A DNA stretch of 64,000 nt from Paraconexibacter sp040581415 (GTDB lineage Bacteria > Actinomycetota > Thermoleophilia > Solirubrobacterales > Solirubrobacteraceae), in NCBI RefSeq assembly GCF_040581415.1, contig NZ_CP114014.1:1860001-1924000 (forward strand), read 5' to 3'. The position numbers were made by a program, and so were the translations under genes. The notes beneath the pieces are model-generated. The model did not search any database. It was given only the letters and a program-made list of their open reading frames with translations, and had not been told where the DNA came from. Below are positions 56,118 to 64,000 of this stretch, piece by piece (within the stretch, counting starts at the first letter, position 1; each line of letters opens with the position of its first letter).

Positions 56118-57005
56118 ATGGCGCTGGTGATCGTGCGGGTCCTGGTCGGTGGCATGCTCGCGTGGGCGATCGCGGGCAAGCTGCGTGCGCCCGCGGCCAG
56201 CCGGGCGGCGCTGGCCAATCTCGGCCTGCGCACGGCTCGCGCCCGCAGCGCGGCGTGGACGCTGTCGATCGCGGTGGAGGCCGTCCTGGTGGCGGTGGTC
56301 GTCGCCGGCCCGCGGCCCACGCTGCTGCTCCCCGCCGCAGTGCTCGCCGTCTTCGGGGTCGTGCTCGCTCGGGCGATCCGCCGGGGCGCCGCGGGCCAGG
56401 CCTGCGGCTGCTTCGGTGCCCGGTCGACGATCTCCTGGCTCGCCGTCGCGCGCAACGGCGCGCTGGCCGCGCTCCTGGCGACGGCGGCGCTCGTCCCGGG
56501 CGGCCGCCCCGACGCCGACGTCGTCCAGTGGATCGTGATCGCGATCCTGGTGCTGCTGGTCGCCGCGCTGGCAATCGCACTGCTCGCCCTCGCCCGCGAG
56601 GTCGGCGCGCTGCGGATCGCGGTCGGCTCCACCGGCGTCGCGCTCGAGCTCGAGCACGAGGGCCCGCCGGTCGGCTCCCGCCACGACGTCACCGATTGGG
56701 TGCAGGACGGCCACGCCGGGCTGGCCGTCGCCGTCTTCGTCTCTGCCGGCTGTGCGATGTGCCAGGGCCTCGGCCCCGCCGTCGCCTACCTCGCGCAGGA
56801 CCCGTGGCTGCAGGTGGCCACCTTCGACGAGGAGGAGCACCAGCCGCAGTGGCTCGCGTTCGCCGTCCCGGGAAGTCCGTACGCCGTCGTGCTGGAGGCC
56901 GACGGCACCGTCGTCGCCAAGGGCACGTTCAACGGGCTGCCGCAGCTCGAGGGCCTGGTCGCGAGCGGCGCCCGCCGCCGCAGCGAGGTGCTCGTCGATG
57001 CGTGA
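56118..57005 (+). CDS. MauE-like membrane protein fused to a thioredoxin-like (MauD-like) domain
   Basis: A 295 aa protein. Residues 1-160 form four membrane spans of the MauE/DoxX type, with the characteristic Cys pair in ACGCFGARS (Cys96, Cys98). Residues about 165-295 are a periplasmic thioredoxin-like domain with VSAGCAMCQGLGP (Cys212, Cys215) and the cis-Pro strand GSPYAVVLEADG. In methylamine utilisation, MauE and MauD form or maintain disulfides of the Cys-rich small subunit; here both are one polypeptide. It overlaps the next gene, a Cys-rich Tat substrate, by 8 nt, so that protein is its likely client. Confidence 0.85.
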   Translation: MALVIVRVLVGGMLAWAIAGKLRAPAASRAALANLGLRTARARSAAWTLSIAVEAVLVAVVVAGPRPTLLLPAAVLAVFGVVLARAIRRGAAGQACGCFGARSTISWLAVARNGALAALLATAALVPGGRPDADVVQWIVIAILVLLVAALAIALLALAREVGALRIAVGSTGVALELEHEGPPVGSRHDVTDWVQDGHAGLAVAVFVSAGCAMCQGLGPAVAYLAQDPWLQVATFDEEEHQPQWLAFAVPGSPYAVVLEADGTVVAKGTFNGLPQLEGLVASGARRRSEVLVDA

Positions 57006-57579
57006 CCCGAAGCGCAGCAGCGGCCTGGAGCGTCTCGCTGAGGACACATCGCGGCGCGGGTTCCTGGCCCGGGTGAGCGGTGTGCTGATGAGCGCCGCCG
57101 GCGCGCAGGCAGCCGTGGGCGTGGTCACCGCGGACGCGGCCGCCACCTATACGAACTTCTGCGGCCACACCTACACCACCGGCAACTGCCCGCACCCGAC
57201 CGGCCTGCCGCGGATCGACCGGCAGGGGATGCCGCTGCGGGCGAAGGACGGCCACCGGGTGGACGACCTCGGCCGGCCGGTCGACACCAAGGGCCGGCCG
57301 CTGACCCCAGCGGGCCGCCTGCTGCGCGATGCCGACGGCGAGCCGCTGGCCCCTGCGCCGCGGACGCAGGTCTGCGCGGCGGTGGCGCAGCGTTACGGCA
57401 TCAGGACCTACAACGACGGCGCCTGGTACCGCTGCTGCGGCGGACAGGTCCGCAAGCTCGTCGACTGCTGCTCGCCGCACCCGAAGCGCATCAACGGCGA
57501 CGCCGGGCTCGGGGGCTACTGCTACAAGGGCCGCAAGGTCTTCTGCGTGCAGTACCGCGACACGAACGTGCCGTGCTGA
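56998..57579 (+). CDS. Cys-rich Tat-exported protein, MauA-like in context
   Basis: A 193 aa protein. The twin-arginine motif RRGFLARV (Arg19, Arg20) is followed by a hydrophobic stretch. The mature part has ten Cys (55, 64, 126, 146, 147, 157, 158, 175, 183, 193), five of them in the C-terminal 50 residues. Residues about 70-118 consist of short DxxGxPL/GRPV repeats. It resembles the light chain of methylamine dehydrogenase in export signal, size and Cys content. It has only one Trp in the mature part (Trp143), so the two-Trp TTQ cofactor cannot form. The function is unknown; it starts inside the upstream gene and ends inside the downstream one. Confidence 0.8.
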   Translation: MRDPKRSSGLERLAEDTSRRGFLARVSGVLMSAAGAQAAVGVVTADAAATYTNFCGHTYTTGNCPHPTGLPRIDRQGMPLRAKDGHRVDDLGRPVDTKGRPLTPAGRLLRDADGEPLAPAPRTQVCAAVAQRYGIRTYNDGAWYRCCGGQVRKLVDCCSPHPKRINGDAGLGGYCYKGRKVFCVQYRDTNVPC

Positions 57580-59087
57580 TCAGCGGCGTCTGCCTGGTCC
57601 TCACCGCGGCGCTCGCGGGCCTGACCGGGACCTGGTCGCCGTGCGGCCTGTCCAGCGTCGACACCCTCGGCACCAGCCTGGGCCGTGAGTCCCGGCGGGG
57701 CCGGACCGTCGCCGCCGTGCTCGCCTTCACCGTCGCGGCGGTCGCCGGCGGCGCGCTGACGTTCGGCGCGGCGGCCGCGGTGGGCGGGGCGGCCGGCCTG
57801 GGGGACGTCACGTGGGCAGCGCTGCTGGCTGCCGCCATCGCGCTCGGCGCCGGCATCGGCGACCTGCGCTTCCTGCCGATCGTGCCGCAGATCCGCCGGC
57901 AGGTCCCTGAGGCGGTCCGGTGGCAGCTGCCCCTGCCCGTCACCGCGGCGTTCTACGGCGGGCTGCTCGGGCTCGGCTTCACCACGTACCTCTTCACCTA
58001 CGCGATGTGGGCGCTGCTGGCGGCCGCCCTGCTGCTGGGCAGCCCGCTGCTCGGCGTCGTCCTCGGCGCCACCTTCGGCCTCGGCCGCGCGCTGCCGGTC
58101 GTCGTCCTGGCCTGCCGCTTCACCGCGCCGACCACGCAGCAGTTCATCGAGGACATGGAGCGCGGCCCGGCGCTGATCGGCCTGCGCCGCATCGACGGCG
58201 CGGCGCTGCTGCTGTGCGCGCTGGTGGTGGCGCCGGTCGCGATCGCGGGGGCGGCGACCCGCACCTCCGTCCGGTCCGGGGCCGCCGACCCGAGCGTCGC
58301 GCCCGGCCTGCTCGCCTACCAGGATCCGGCCGGCGGGGCCGTGCTTGCGCGCGCCGGCCTACCGCCGGTGACCCTGCCCGGGACGGATCCGGCGGTCGCC
58401 GAGGGCGGGACCGTCGCCTGGCGCAGCGGCGACACCGTCACGGTCGCCGACGGGGCGACGCTCACCCCGGCCGCGACGTTCGCCATCCCCGGCGTCCGCG
58501 AGCTGGCCCTGACACCCGACCGCCTCGTCTACCGGCGGACCGAGGCGGACGGGCGGCAGGTCGTCGGGGCGCAGGACCTGAGCGGCGGCGCCGCGCCCAG
58601 CGTCCTGTTCCGCAGCCGGGACGCGATCGGGCGCCCGTCGGTCGCGGGGACGACCGTCGCCTTCGCGGTCGCCGGCCGCCGCGGCAGCCGCATCGTCGCG
58701 GTGGACCTGCTCACCCGCCAGGCGCGGACGGTCCGCCGCGCGGGGCTCGGGACGCAGATCAGCCAGGCCGCCGTGCACGGTCGCCGGCTGGCCTACGTGA
58801 GCACGAACCGCTGCGGGCAGGAGCTGCGGTTCGGGACGACCGCCCGGCCGGCCGCCCAGGACCGCGCGCTCCTGCGGCTGCGCCCGGTGGGCAGCCGGGA
58901 CAGCGGCTTCCAGCGCGGCTATCCCGACGCCTACAACGCGGCCAGCAAGTGCCCGCACCGCCCGACCAGCCGGCGGGCGGGGGTCCTGTCGACCGTGGCC
59001 CTGAGCGGCACGCGCGCCTACGTGACCCGACTGCCCCCGACGGGCACGGGCGCGCCGGCGCTGCTGCAAGTCCACTTCACCGGCTGA
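57573..59087 (+). CDS. CcdA/DsbD-like membrane domain fused to a beta-propeller-like domain
   Basis: A 504 aa protein. Residues 1-230 give six or so membrane spans of the CcdA type, with the opening TGTWSPCGLSSVDTLG (Cys24) and a second intramembrane Cys181, the expected electron-shuttling pair. Residues about 245-500 repeat blade-like segments (GLLAYQDPAGGAVL, GGTVAWRSGDTVTVADG, RLVYRRTEADGRQVVG, RLAYVSTNRCGQELRFG), consistent with a propeller outside the membrane. The GTG start overlaps the Cys-rich gene by 7 nt. It likely feeds reducing power to the MauE-thioredoxin protein; the propeller could bind the Cys-rich protein as MauB binds MauA (inference). Confidence 0.8.
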   Translation: MLISGVCLVLTAALAGLTGTWSPCGLSSVDTLGTSLGRESRRGRTVAAVLAFTVAAVAGGALTFGAAAAVGGAAGLGDVTWAALLAAAIALGAGIGDLRFLPIVPQIRRQVPEAVRWQLPLPVTAAFYGGLLGLGFTTYLFTYAMWALLAAALLLGSPLLGVVLGATFGLGRALPVVVLACRFTAPTTQQFIEDMERGPALIGLRRIDGAALLLCALVVAPVAIAGAATRTSVRSGAADPSVAPGLLAYQDPAGGAVLARAGLPPVTLPGTDPAVAEGGTVAWRSGDTVTVADGATLTPAATFAIPGVRELALTPDRLVYRRTEADGRQVVGAQDLSGGAAPSVLFRSRDAIGRPSVAGTTVAFAVAGRRGSRIVAVDLLTRQARTVRRAGLGTQISQAAVHGRRLAYVSTNRCGQELRFGTTARPAAQDRALLRLRPVGSRDSGFQRGYPDAYNAASKCPHRPTSRRAGVLSTVALSGTRAYVTRLPPTGTGAPALLQVHFTG

Positions 59088-59192
59088 CCGGGGGCCGCCC
59101 CGCCCGGCCCGGCCCCCAGCACGCGGAGACCATTTTTCATCAACCTGTCCGATGCTGGACGGCTTTCGGCGCCTTCGGGGCAGTCGACCGGC

Positions 59193-59198
59193 TAGCGT
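59193..59198 (+). promoter_or_regulatory. -10 hexamer TAGCGT for the molybdoenzyme gene
   Basis: TAGCGT, 7 nt, then GTG 59206. It selects this start over the ATG 54 nt upstream. Confidence 0.5.
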
Positions 59199-59205
59199 CG
59201 ACGAG

Positions 59206-61467
59206 GTGGACGACCATCGCTACGACGAGGACGAGGGGCTGACGACGCGCCACCCGTCCGAGCACGCCGCCGGCCTGCCCGCCGTCGTCTCCGCGCTACG
59301 GCACGGCGTCCGCGAGATGGGCGTCCGCCGCACGGTCAAGACGCTGCGCATGATCAACCAGGACACGGGCTTCGACTGCATGGGCTGCGCGTGGCCCGAC
59401 CCGGCCAAGCGTCACCACGCGGAGTTCTGCGAGAACGGCGCGAAGGCCGTCGCGGAGGAGGCGACGCTGCTGCGCGCCGGCCCTGACCTCTTCGCCCAGT
59501 ACAGCGTGGCCGAGCTCGCCGCGCAGTCGGACTTCTGGCTCGGCAAGCGCGGCCGCCTGACGCATCCGCTCTACCTCGCCCCGGGCGCCACGCACTACGC
59601 GCCGATCTCCTGGGACGGCGCGTTCGACCTCATCGCCGGCGAGCTGCAGGCCCTCGACAGCCCCGATGAGGCCGCCTTCTACACGAGTGGCCGCACCTCC
59701 AACGAGGCGGCGTTCGTCTACCAGGCGTTCGTCCGCGCGCTCGGGACCAACAACCTGCCGGACTGCTCGAACATGTGCCACGAGTCCAGTGGCGTCGCGC
59801 TGGAGCAGTCGATCGGGATCGGCAAGGGCAGCGTCTCGCTCGAGGACATCGAGGCTGCCGACCTGCTGATCGTGGTCGGCCAGAACCCGGGGACGAACCA
59901 CCCCCGGATGCTCTCCTCGCTGGAGGCCGCGAAGGGCCGGGGCGCCAAGGTCGTCGCCGTCAACCCCCTGCGCGAGGCGGGGCTGACGCGGTTCGACAAC
60001 CCGCAGAAGGTGCGCGGGATGGTGGGGGCGGGGACGAAGCTCGCCGACCTGCACCTGCCGATCCGCGTCAACGGGGACCTCGCGCTGTTCTCGGCGGTGA
60101 ACGCGCGGCTGCTCGAGCGGGACGCCGTGGACCACGAGTTCCTCAGCGCCAGCTGCGACGGGCTGACCGCCGTCCGCGCGGCCCACGCGGACCTCGACGA
60201 GGCCGCGGTCCTGGCCGCGACCGGGCTCAGCCGTGCGGCGATCGACGAGCTCACCGAGCTCGTCGTCGCCTCCGAGCGCACCGTCATCTGCTGGGCGATG
60301 GGCCTCACGCAGCACCGCAACTCGGTGGCCACCATCCGCGAGGTCGTCAACCTGCTGCTGTTGCGCGGCATGATCGGCAAGCCGGGGGCGGGGCTGTGCC
60401 CGGTCCGCGGGCATTCCAACGTCCAGGGCGACCGCTCGATGGGCATCTACGAGAAGCCGCCCGCGGCGTTCCTGGACCGGATGCAGGCGGCGCTCGGCTA
60501 CGACCTGCCGCGCGAGCACGGGGTCGACGTCGTCGGGGCGATCCGCGCGATGCGCGACGGCAAGGTCAAGGTCTTCCTCGGGATGGGCGGCAACTTCCTC
60601 TCCGCCGCGCCCGACACGGCCGCGACCGCGGCCGCCCTGGGCTCCTGCCGGCTGACGGTCCACGTCGCCACCAAGCCGAACCGCTCGCACGTGACCCCGG
60701 GCCGGGCCGCGCTGCTGCTGCCCACGCTCGGGCGGACCGAGCGCGACGTGCAGGCCGGCGGCGAGCAGGTGGTCACCGTCGAGGACTCGATGAGCGCGGT
60801 GCACGCCTCGCGCGGCGCCCTGCCGCCGGCCTCGGACGAGCTGCTGAGCGAGGTCGCGATCGTCTGCCGCCTCGCGGACCGGGTCGTCGGCGACCGCGGC
60901 AACGTGCGCTGGCTGGAGCTCGCGGCCGACTACGACCGCATCCGCGACCTGATCGCCGAGGCGATCGCCGGGTTCGAGGACTTCAACGCGCGTCGCGACG
61001 CCGGCTTCGTCCTGCCGCACCCGCCGCGCGACTCGCGCAGCTTCGCCACCCCGAACGGCCGCGCGCAGCTGACGGTCAACCCGCTCGAGGTGCTGCACGT
61101 CCCGGCGGGCCGGCTCGTCCTGCAGACGCTGCGCTCGCACGACCAGTACAACACGACCATCTACGGGCTGAACGACCGTTACCGCGGCGTGAAGGCCGGG
61201 CGCCGCGTCGTGCTCGTCAACGCCGCGGACCTCGCCGCCCAGGGCCTACGGGACGGCGACACCGTCGACCTCGTCGGCGAACCCGACCCCGACGGGACCG
61301 TCCGCCGCGCCGAGCACTTCCGCGCGATCGCCTACGACACGCCGCTCGGGTGCGCGGCCGCGTACTACCCGGAGACGAACACGCTCGTCCCCCTCGACAG
61401 CGTCGCCCTCGAGTCGGGCACGCCGACGTCGAAGTCGGTCATCGTCCGGTTGGAGCCGGCGAGCTGA
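59206..61467 (+). CDS. FdhF/YdeP-type molybdopterin oxidoreductase
   Basis: A 753 aa molybdenum bis-MGD enzyme of the formate-dehydrogenase-alpha-like YdeP group. FDCMGCAWPDP (Cys58, Cys61) replaces the complete N-terminal iron-sulfur motif of FDH-H. YTSGRTSNEAAF, NMCHESSGVAL, VVGQNPGTNHPRML, CPVRGHSNVQGDRSMG and the C-terminal YNTTIYGLNDRYRGVK fit cofactor-binding segments. No ferredoxin or beta subunit is adjacent. YdeP-group enzymes have no firmly assigned substrate; formate is possible but unproven. The stop overlaps the predicted CTG start of the metallophosphoesterase gene. Confidence 0.88.
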   Translation: MDDHRYDEDEGLTTRHPSEHAAGLPAVVSALRHGVREMGVRRTVKTLRMINQDTGFDCMGCAWPDPAKRHHAEFCENGAKAVAEEATLLRAGPDLFAQYSVAELAAQSDFWLGKRGRLTHPLYLAPGATHYAPISWDGAFDLIAGELQALDSPDEAAFYTSGRTSNEAAFVYQAFVRALGTNNLPDCSNMCHESSGVALEQSIGIGKGSVSLEDIEAADLLIVVGQNPGTNHPRMLSSLEAAKGRGAKVVAVNPLREAGLTRFDNPQKVRGMVGAGTKLADLHLPIRVNGDLALFSAVNARLLERDAVDHEFLSASCDGLTAVRAAHADLDEAAVLAATGLSRAAIDELTELVVASERTVICWAMGLTQHRNSVATIREVVNLLLLRGMIGKPGAGLCPVRGHSNVQGDRSMGIYEKPPAAFLDRMQAALGYDLPREHGVDVVGAIRAMRDGKVKVFLGMGGNFLSAAPDTAATAAALGSCRLTVHVATKPNRSHVTPGRAALLLPTLGRTERDVQAGGEQVVTVEDSMSAVHASRGALPPASDELLSEVAIVCRLADRVVGDRGNVRWLELAADYDRIRDLIAEAIAGFEDFNARRDAGFVLPHPPRDSRSFATPNGRAQLTVNPLEVLHVPAGRLVLQTLRSHDQYNTTIYGLNDRYRGVKAGRRVVLVNAADLAAQGLRDGDTVDLVGEPDPDGTVRRAEHFRAIAYDTPLGCAAAYYPETNTLVPLDSVALESGTPTSKSVIVRLEPAS

Positions 61468-63041
61468 CCCCGGCCCGTCGCAGGCACCACCGTGCCCGCC
61501 GGCTGGCCGGCGCGGCGCTGCTCGCCCTCGTCGTCGCCGCGGCGACGTTCACCGGCGGGATGCTCGCCGTCTGGTCCTACTCGGCCGATCGCGAGCTTTC
61601 CGCCGGGACGATCTCGCTGTCGGTCAGCCCGTTCCACGAGGGGGCGCTCGACGTCTACGTGCCGCTGGTGGACTGGGGCGTGCGGTTCGGCGGCGTGTCC
61701 GCGCCGGCCCGGCTCAAGGTCGAGCTGAAGTCCGTCGACCGCGAGGTCGCTGCCGACGTCGCCAGCGGCGGGCTGGACGCCACGCGGCAGGTCCGCGGGG
61801 AGGCCCGGGACGCGGTGGCGTCCTACCTGCTCGTGCTCGCGCTGCTGACCGCGGCGGGCGCGCTCGGCGCCGGCCTGCTCGTCCTCGCCGCGCTGCGGCC
61901 GGCCCGCCGCCGGGCGCGGGTGCTCGGCGCGGGGGTGGTGGTCGGCGCCATCGGCTGGGTCGCGGTGATCGGCCTGCTCCTGGCCCCGCGTGGCGAGCTG
62001 CCGGACCAGCGCTACTACGCGCGCGGCACCGACATCCCCGTGGCGCTGCGGGCGCTCGAGTCCGCCGCCCGGTCGCCGGACGTGCTCAGCGAAGAGCTCG
62101 ATGCGCAGCTGCTCGGCCTGGCCCGGCTCGTCACCGCCCCGGGCGGCCGCGTCGCGCTGAGCGGGCTGCCGCGGCTGACGGTCGCCTCCGACCTGCACAA
62201 CAACGTCCTGGCGATCCCGGCGCTGCGGCGGGCGGCGGCAGGCGGCCCGGTGATCTTCGCCGGCGACCTGTCCGACAGCGGGACGCCGCTCGAGACCCGC
62301 GTCACCCGGTCGGTCGTCCGCACCGGCCGCCCGTTCGTGATGCTCGGCGGCAACCACGACTCGGACGCGTCGCTGCGGGCGCTGGCCCGGGCCGGCGCCG
62401 TGGTCCTGGGCCGGGAGGGCCGGCTGCGCGCGGACGGGCGCCGCGGCCCGGTCGTCAATCGCGTCGGCGGCCTGCGCGTCGCCGGGTACGAGAGCCCCAA
62501 CCTGCGGCGGGCGGCAAGTGGCTACGACGATCGCGGAGCTGCTGTCACCGCTGGTCAGCAGGCGGCGTTCAAGGCCTGGCTCGATCCGCTGGTCGGCCGG
62601 ATCGACGTGGTGGTCGTCCACGAGCCGGCCCTCGCCGCGCCGGCGCTCGCCGGCCTGCGCGCCGACCCACCGGCGGCGCCGCTGCTCGTGATCGAGGGGC
62701 ACACCCACCGGCAGGCGATCGACTCCCGCTCGTCGATCACCCTCGTCAACGGCGGGACGGTCGGCGGCGGCGGGACCGGCAACCTCGCCGACGACCTGCC
62801 GATCGGCCTCGCCGTCGTCACCTACGACACACGCCCGTTCGCCCCGCTCGCGGCCGACCTGGTCACCGTCGCGCCGGGCGACGGCGGTGGCTCGGCGCGT
62901 CGGGTCCGCCTCGACGAGGGCTCCGCGCGCACGGGCGATCCCGACGCGCAGTCGCCGGAGGAGGACCCCGCCCGGGCCGACCCGGTCCGCGACGCCGGGG
63001 GCCGGATCCTGTCCGCGCCGCCGAACCGCCGCACCGACTGA
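61464..63041 (+). CDS. Membrane-bound metallophosphoesterase
   Basis: A 525 aa protein if it starts at CTG 61464. It has an N-terminal span (about 15-40), a long loop, a second and third span (about 115-180), then a calcineurin-type phosphoesterase domain facing outward: ASDLHNN, FAGDLSDSG, LGGNHDSD, VVVHEPAL and EGHTHRQ give the full metal-ligand set. There is a polar, acidic C-terminal tail of about 50 residues. No ATG or GTG is found before the first span in this frame, while CTG overlaps the preceding stop as CTGA, the layout used elsewhere here for coupling. An ATG inside the span (about residue 33) is the alternative. The substrate is unknown. Confidence 0.75.
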   Translation: MTPARRRHHRARRLAGAALLALVVAAATFTGGMLAVWSYSADRELSAGTISLSVSPFHEGALDVYVPLVDWGVRFGGVSAPARLKVELKSVDREVAADVASGGLDATRQVRGEARDAVASYLLVLALLTAAGALGAGLLVLAALRPARRRARVLGAGVVVGAIGWVAVIGLLLAPRGELPDQRYYARGTDIPVALRALESAARSPDVLSEELDAQLLGLARLVTAPGGRVALSGLPRLTVASDLHNNVLAIPALRRAAAGGPVIFAGDLSDSGTPLETRVTRSVVRTGRPFVMLGGNHDSDASLRALARAGAVVLGREGRLRADGRRGPVVNRVGGLRVAGYESPNLRRAASGYDDRGAAVTAGQQAAFKAWLDPLVGRIDVVVVHEPALAAPALAGLRADPPAAPLLVIEGHTHRQAIDSRSSITLVNGGTVGGGGTGNLADDLPIGLAVVTYDTRPFAPLAADLVTVAPGDGGGSARRVRLDEGSARTGDPDAQSPEEDPARADPVRDAGGRILSAPPNRRTD

Positions 63042-63175
63042 CCCGCGCCGCGCCGCGTCCCTGCCGGTGCCGGGGCGGGTGCCGGCGGTGCGCATAGCCT
63101 TCGCCGGACGTGAAGTTCTTCTTAAGTCCGGTCGGTGCATGGCAACGACGGGGCCCGTCATGCGTTCAAGCCCAT

Positions 63176-64000
63176 ATGCCGTCCCCCTTCAGGCCCGCCG
63201 TCCTCACGCTCACCGGCAGCGCCGCGCTGGCCATCGGCGGTGCTGCGGCACTGCCCCAGGCCGCGGCGGCCGCCGCCACACCGCGCGTGGTCGGCGGGTC
63301 CGCGGCTCCAACGCCCTCGTGGCTCGCGCAGGTCTGGGTCTCCGACGGGCTCGGGGGCAGCTCCATCTGCGGTGGCCAGCTCGTCAGCAGCCGGTGGATC
63401 CTGACGGCCGCGCACTGCGTCCGGGCGGAGCTCGGCGGTGGCCAGGTAGCGCCGTCGGCCGTCCGCGTGCGGATCGGCGAGCCCGTGCTGAGCGAGCCGA
63501 ACAGCGGAAGCCCCGGCACCGGCATCGACCAGGTCCGCATCAACCCGGCGAACTCCAGCGGGTCCACGAACGGCGACGCCGCGCTGCTGCACCTGGCCGC
63601 GCCCGCGACCCAGACCCCGGTCGCGGTCGGCGGGGCGGGCAGCGCCCCGGTGGGCGTCCCTGCCGTCACCCTCGGCTGGGGCGTCACCCAGACGGGCCGC
63701 GTCAGCGCGACACTCCAGCAGGTCGGGCAGACCGTCGTCGACGCCGGCCGCTGCGCGTTCTACGGCGGCGACTTCCTCGCCGACAGCATGATCTGCGCCG
63801 GCGGCGTGCCGGGGCAGGACTCCTGCAACGGCGACTCCGGCGGCCCGCTCGCCGTCGACGCCACCGGCCCCGCCGCCACCGTGATCGGGACGGTCGACTT
63901 CGGCTCGGATGCCTGCGGGGACGGGTCGCCCGCGGTCTACCAGCGCCTGACCGAGGGCGCCACCGCCGCGTGGCTGCGCAGCGTGCTGGTCCGGCCCGCG
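63176..64000 (+). CDS. Secreted trypsin-like serine protease (truncated by window end)
   Basis: At least 275 aa of an S1 peptidase; the stop lies beyond the window. The signal peptide is about 1-32. The activation site is at TPR/VVGG (Arg37-Val38). The triad is His80 (LTAAHC), Asp134 (NGDAALLHL) and Ser221 (GDSGGPL). Asp215 six residues before Ser221 marks the S1 pocket of trypsin, so cleavage after Arg or Lys is expected. Cys pairs surround the active site. No leaderless -10 is placed before ATG 63176. Confidence 0.9.
   Translation, partial: MPSPFRPAVLTLTGSAALAIGGAAALPQAAAAAATPRVVGGSAAPTPSWLAQVWVSDGLGGSSICGGQLVSSRWILTAAHCVRAELGGGQVAPSAVRVRIGEPVLSEPNSGSPGTGIDQVRINPANSSGSTNGDAALLHLAAPATQTPVAVGGAGSAPVGVPAVTLGWGVTQTGRVSATLQQVGQTVVDAGRCAFYGGDFLADSMICAGGVPGQDSCNGDSGGPLAVDATGPAATVIGTVDFGSDACGDGSPAVYQRLTEGATAAWLRSVLVRPA

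Noticed and set aside
56998..57579. Genuine methylamine dehydrogenase light chain
   Set aside because: The mature protein has only one Trp, whereas the TTQ cofactor needs two; no mauB or amicyanin gene is adjacent.

Overview
The window is very GC-rich (roughly 73% by eye) and gene-dense, with actinobacterial content: a complete coenzyme F420 pathway, the GlgE maltosyltransferase route, a SigB/SigF-type sigma factor, PucR and LAGLIDADG-type regulators, and Tat-exported proteins. The mix (F420, mau-like genes, SUFU, CHAD/CYTH, GTG/TTG starts) suggests Actinobacteria, perhaps the deep-branching Thermoleophilia/Solirubrobacterales. That placement is inferred from gene content only.

Layout. 0-4 kb: the end of an unknown gene, an ABC solute-binding lipoprotein, fbiC and greA. 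4.1-7.1 kb: a minus-strand F420 operon, fno-cofD-cofC-cofE. 7.2-11.1 kb: HMG-CoA lyase, a membrane protein and acetoacetyl-CoA synthetase. 11.2-16.5 kb: an RDD protein, a cupredoxin, an M28-like membrane protein, an amidase and an IMPase-family phosphatase. 16.5-19.6 kb: an islet bounded by tRNA-Leu(CAA) and a displaced copy of that tRNA's 3' part, carrying a secreted propeller protein. 19.7-25.9 kb: an acylphosphatase-LigD phosphoesterase fusion, tRNA-Leu(UAG), a GST, a cyclase, tRNA-Trp, a LAGLIDADG protein, a PucR regulator and a PPIase. 26-31.4 kb: chromate transporter, LysR, HNH-repeat protein, SUFU protein and sarcosine-oxidase-like flavoprotein. 31.4-38.2 kb: a penicillin-binding protein, a PRC-barrel/pseudo-receiver protein, a sigma factor with two RsbW-like proteins, a hexapeptide-repeat protein and an SGNH hydrolase.

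38.2-54.4 kb is an alpha-glucan/trehalose locus: malQ, then the seven-gene operon glgE-treS-mak-glgB-treZ-glgX-treY in which every start overlaps the preceding stop, then a GT4 glucosyltransferase. It joins the trehalose-to-maltose-1-phosphate-to-glucan route with the glucan-to-trehalose TreY/TreZ route. 54.4-64 kb: CHAD and CYTH proteins, a three-gene mau-like module (MauE-thioredoxin fusion, Cys-rich Tat protein, CcdA-propeller fusion), an FdhF/YdeP-type molybdoenzyme, a membrane metallophosphoesterase and a truncated trypsin-like protease.

A recurring signal fixes many starts: a TANNNT hexamer lies 6-9 nt before ATG, GTG or TTG in about twenty genes. This is the spacing expected of leaderless mRNAs. 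It supports start codons that differ from the longest open frame in several genes. Unusual non-coding elements include a palindromic shared -10 between fno and mvaB, a 37-bp tandem array with a diverged inverted copy 16 kb away, an 18-bp perfect hairpin after treY, and a long structured leader ahead of the PRC-barrel gene.
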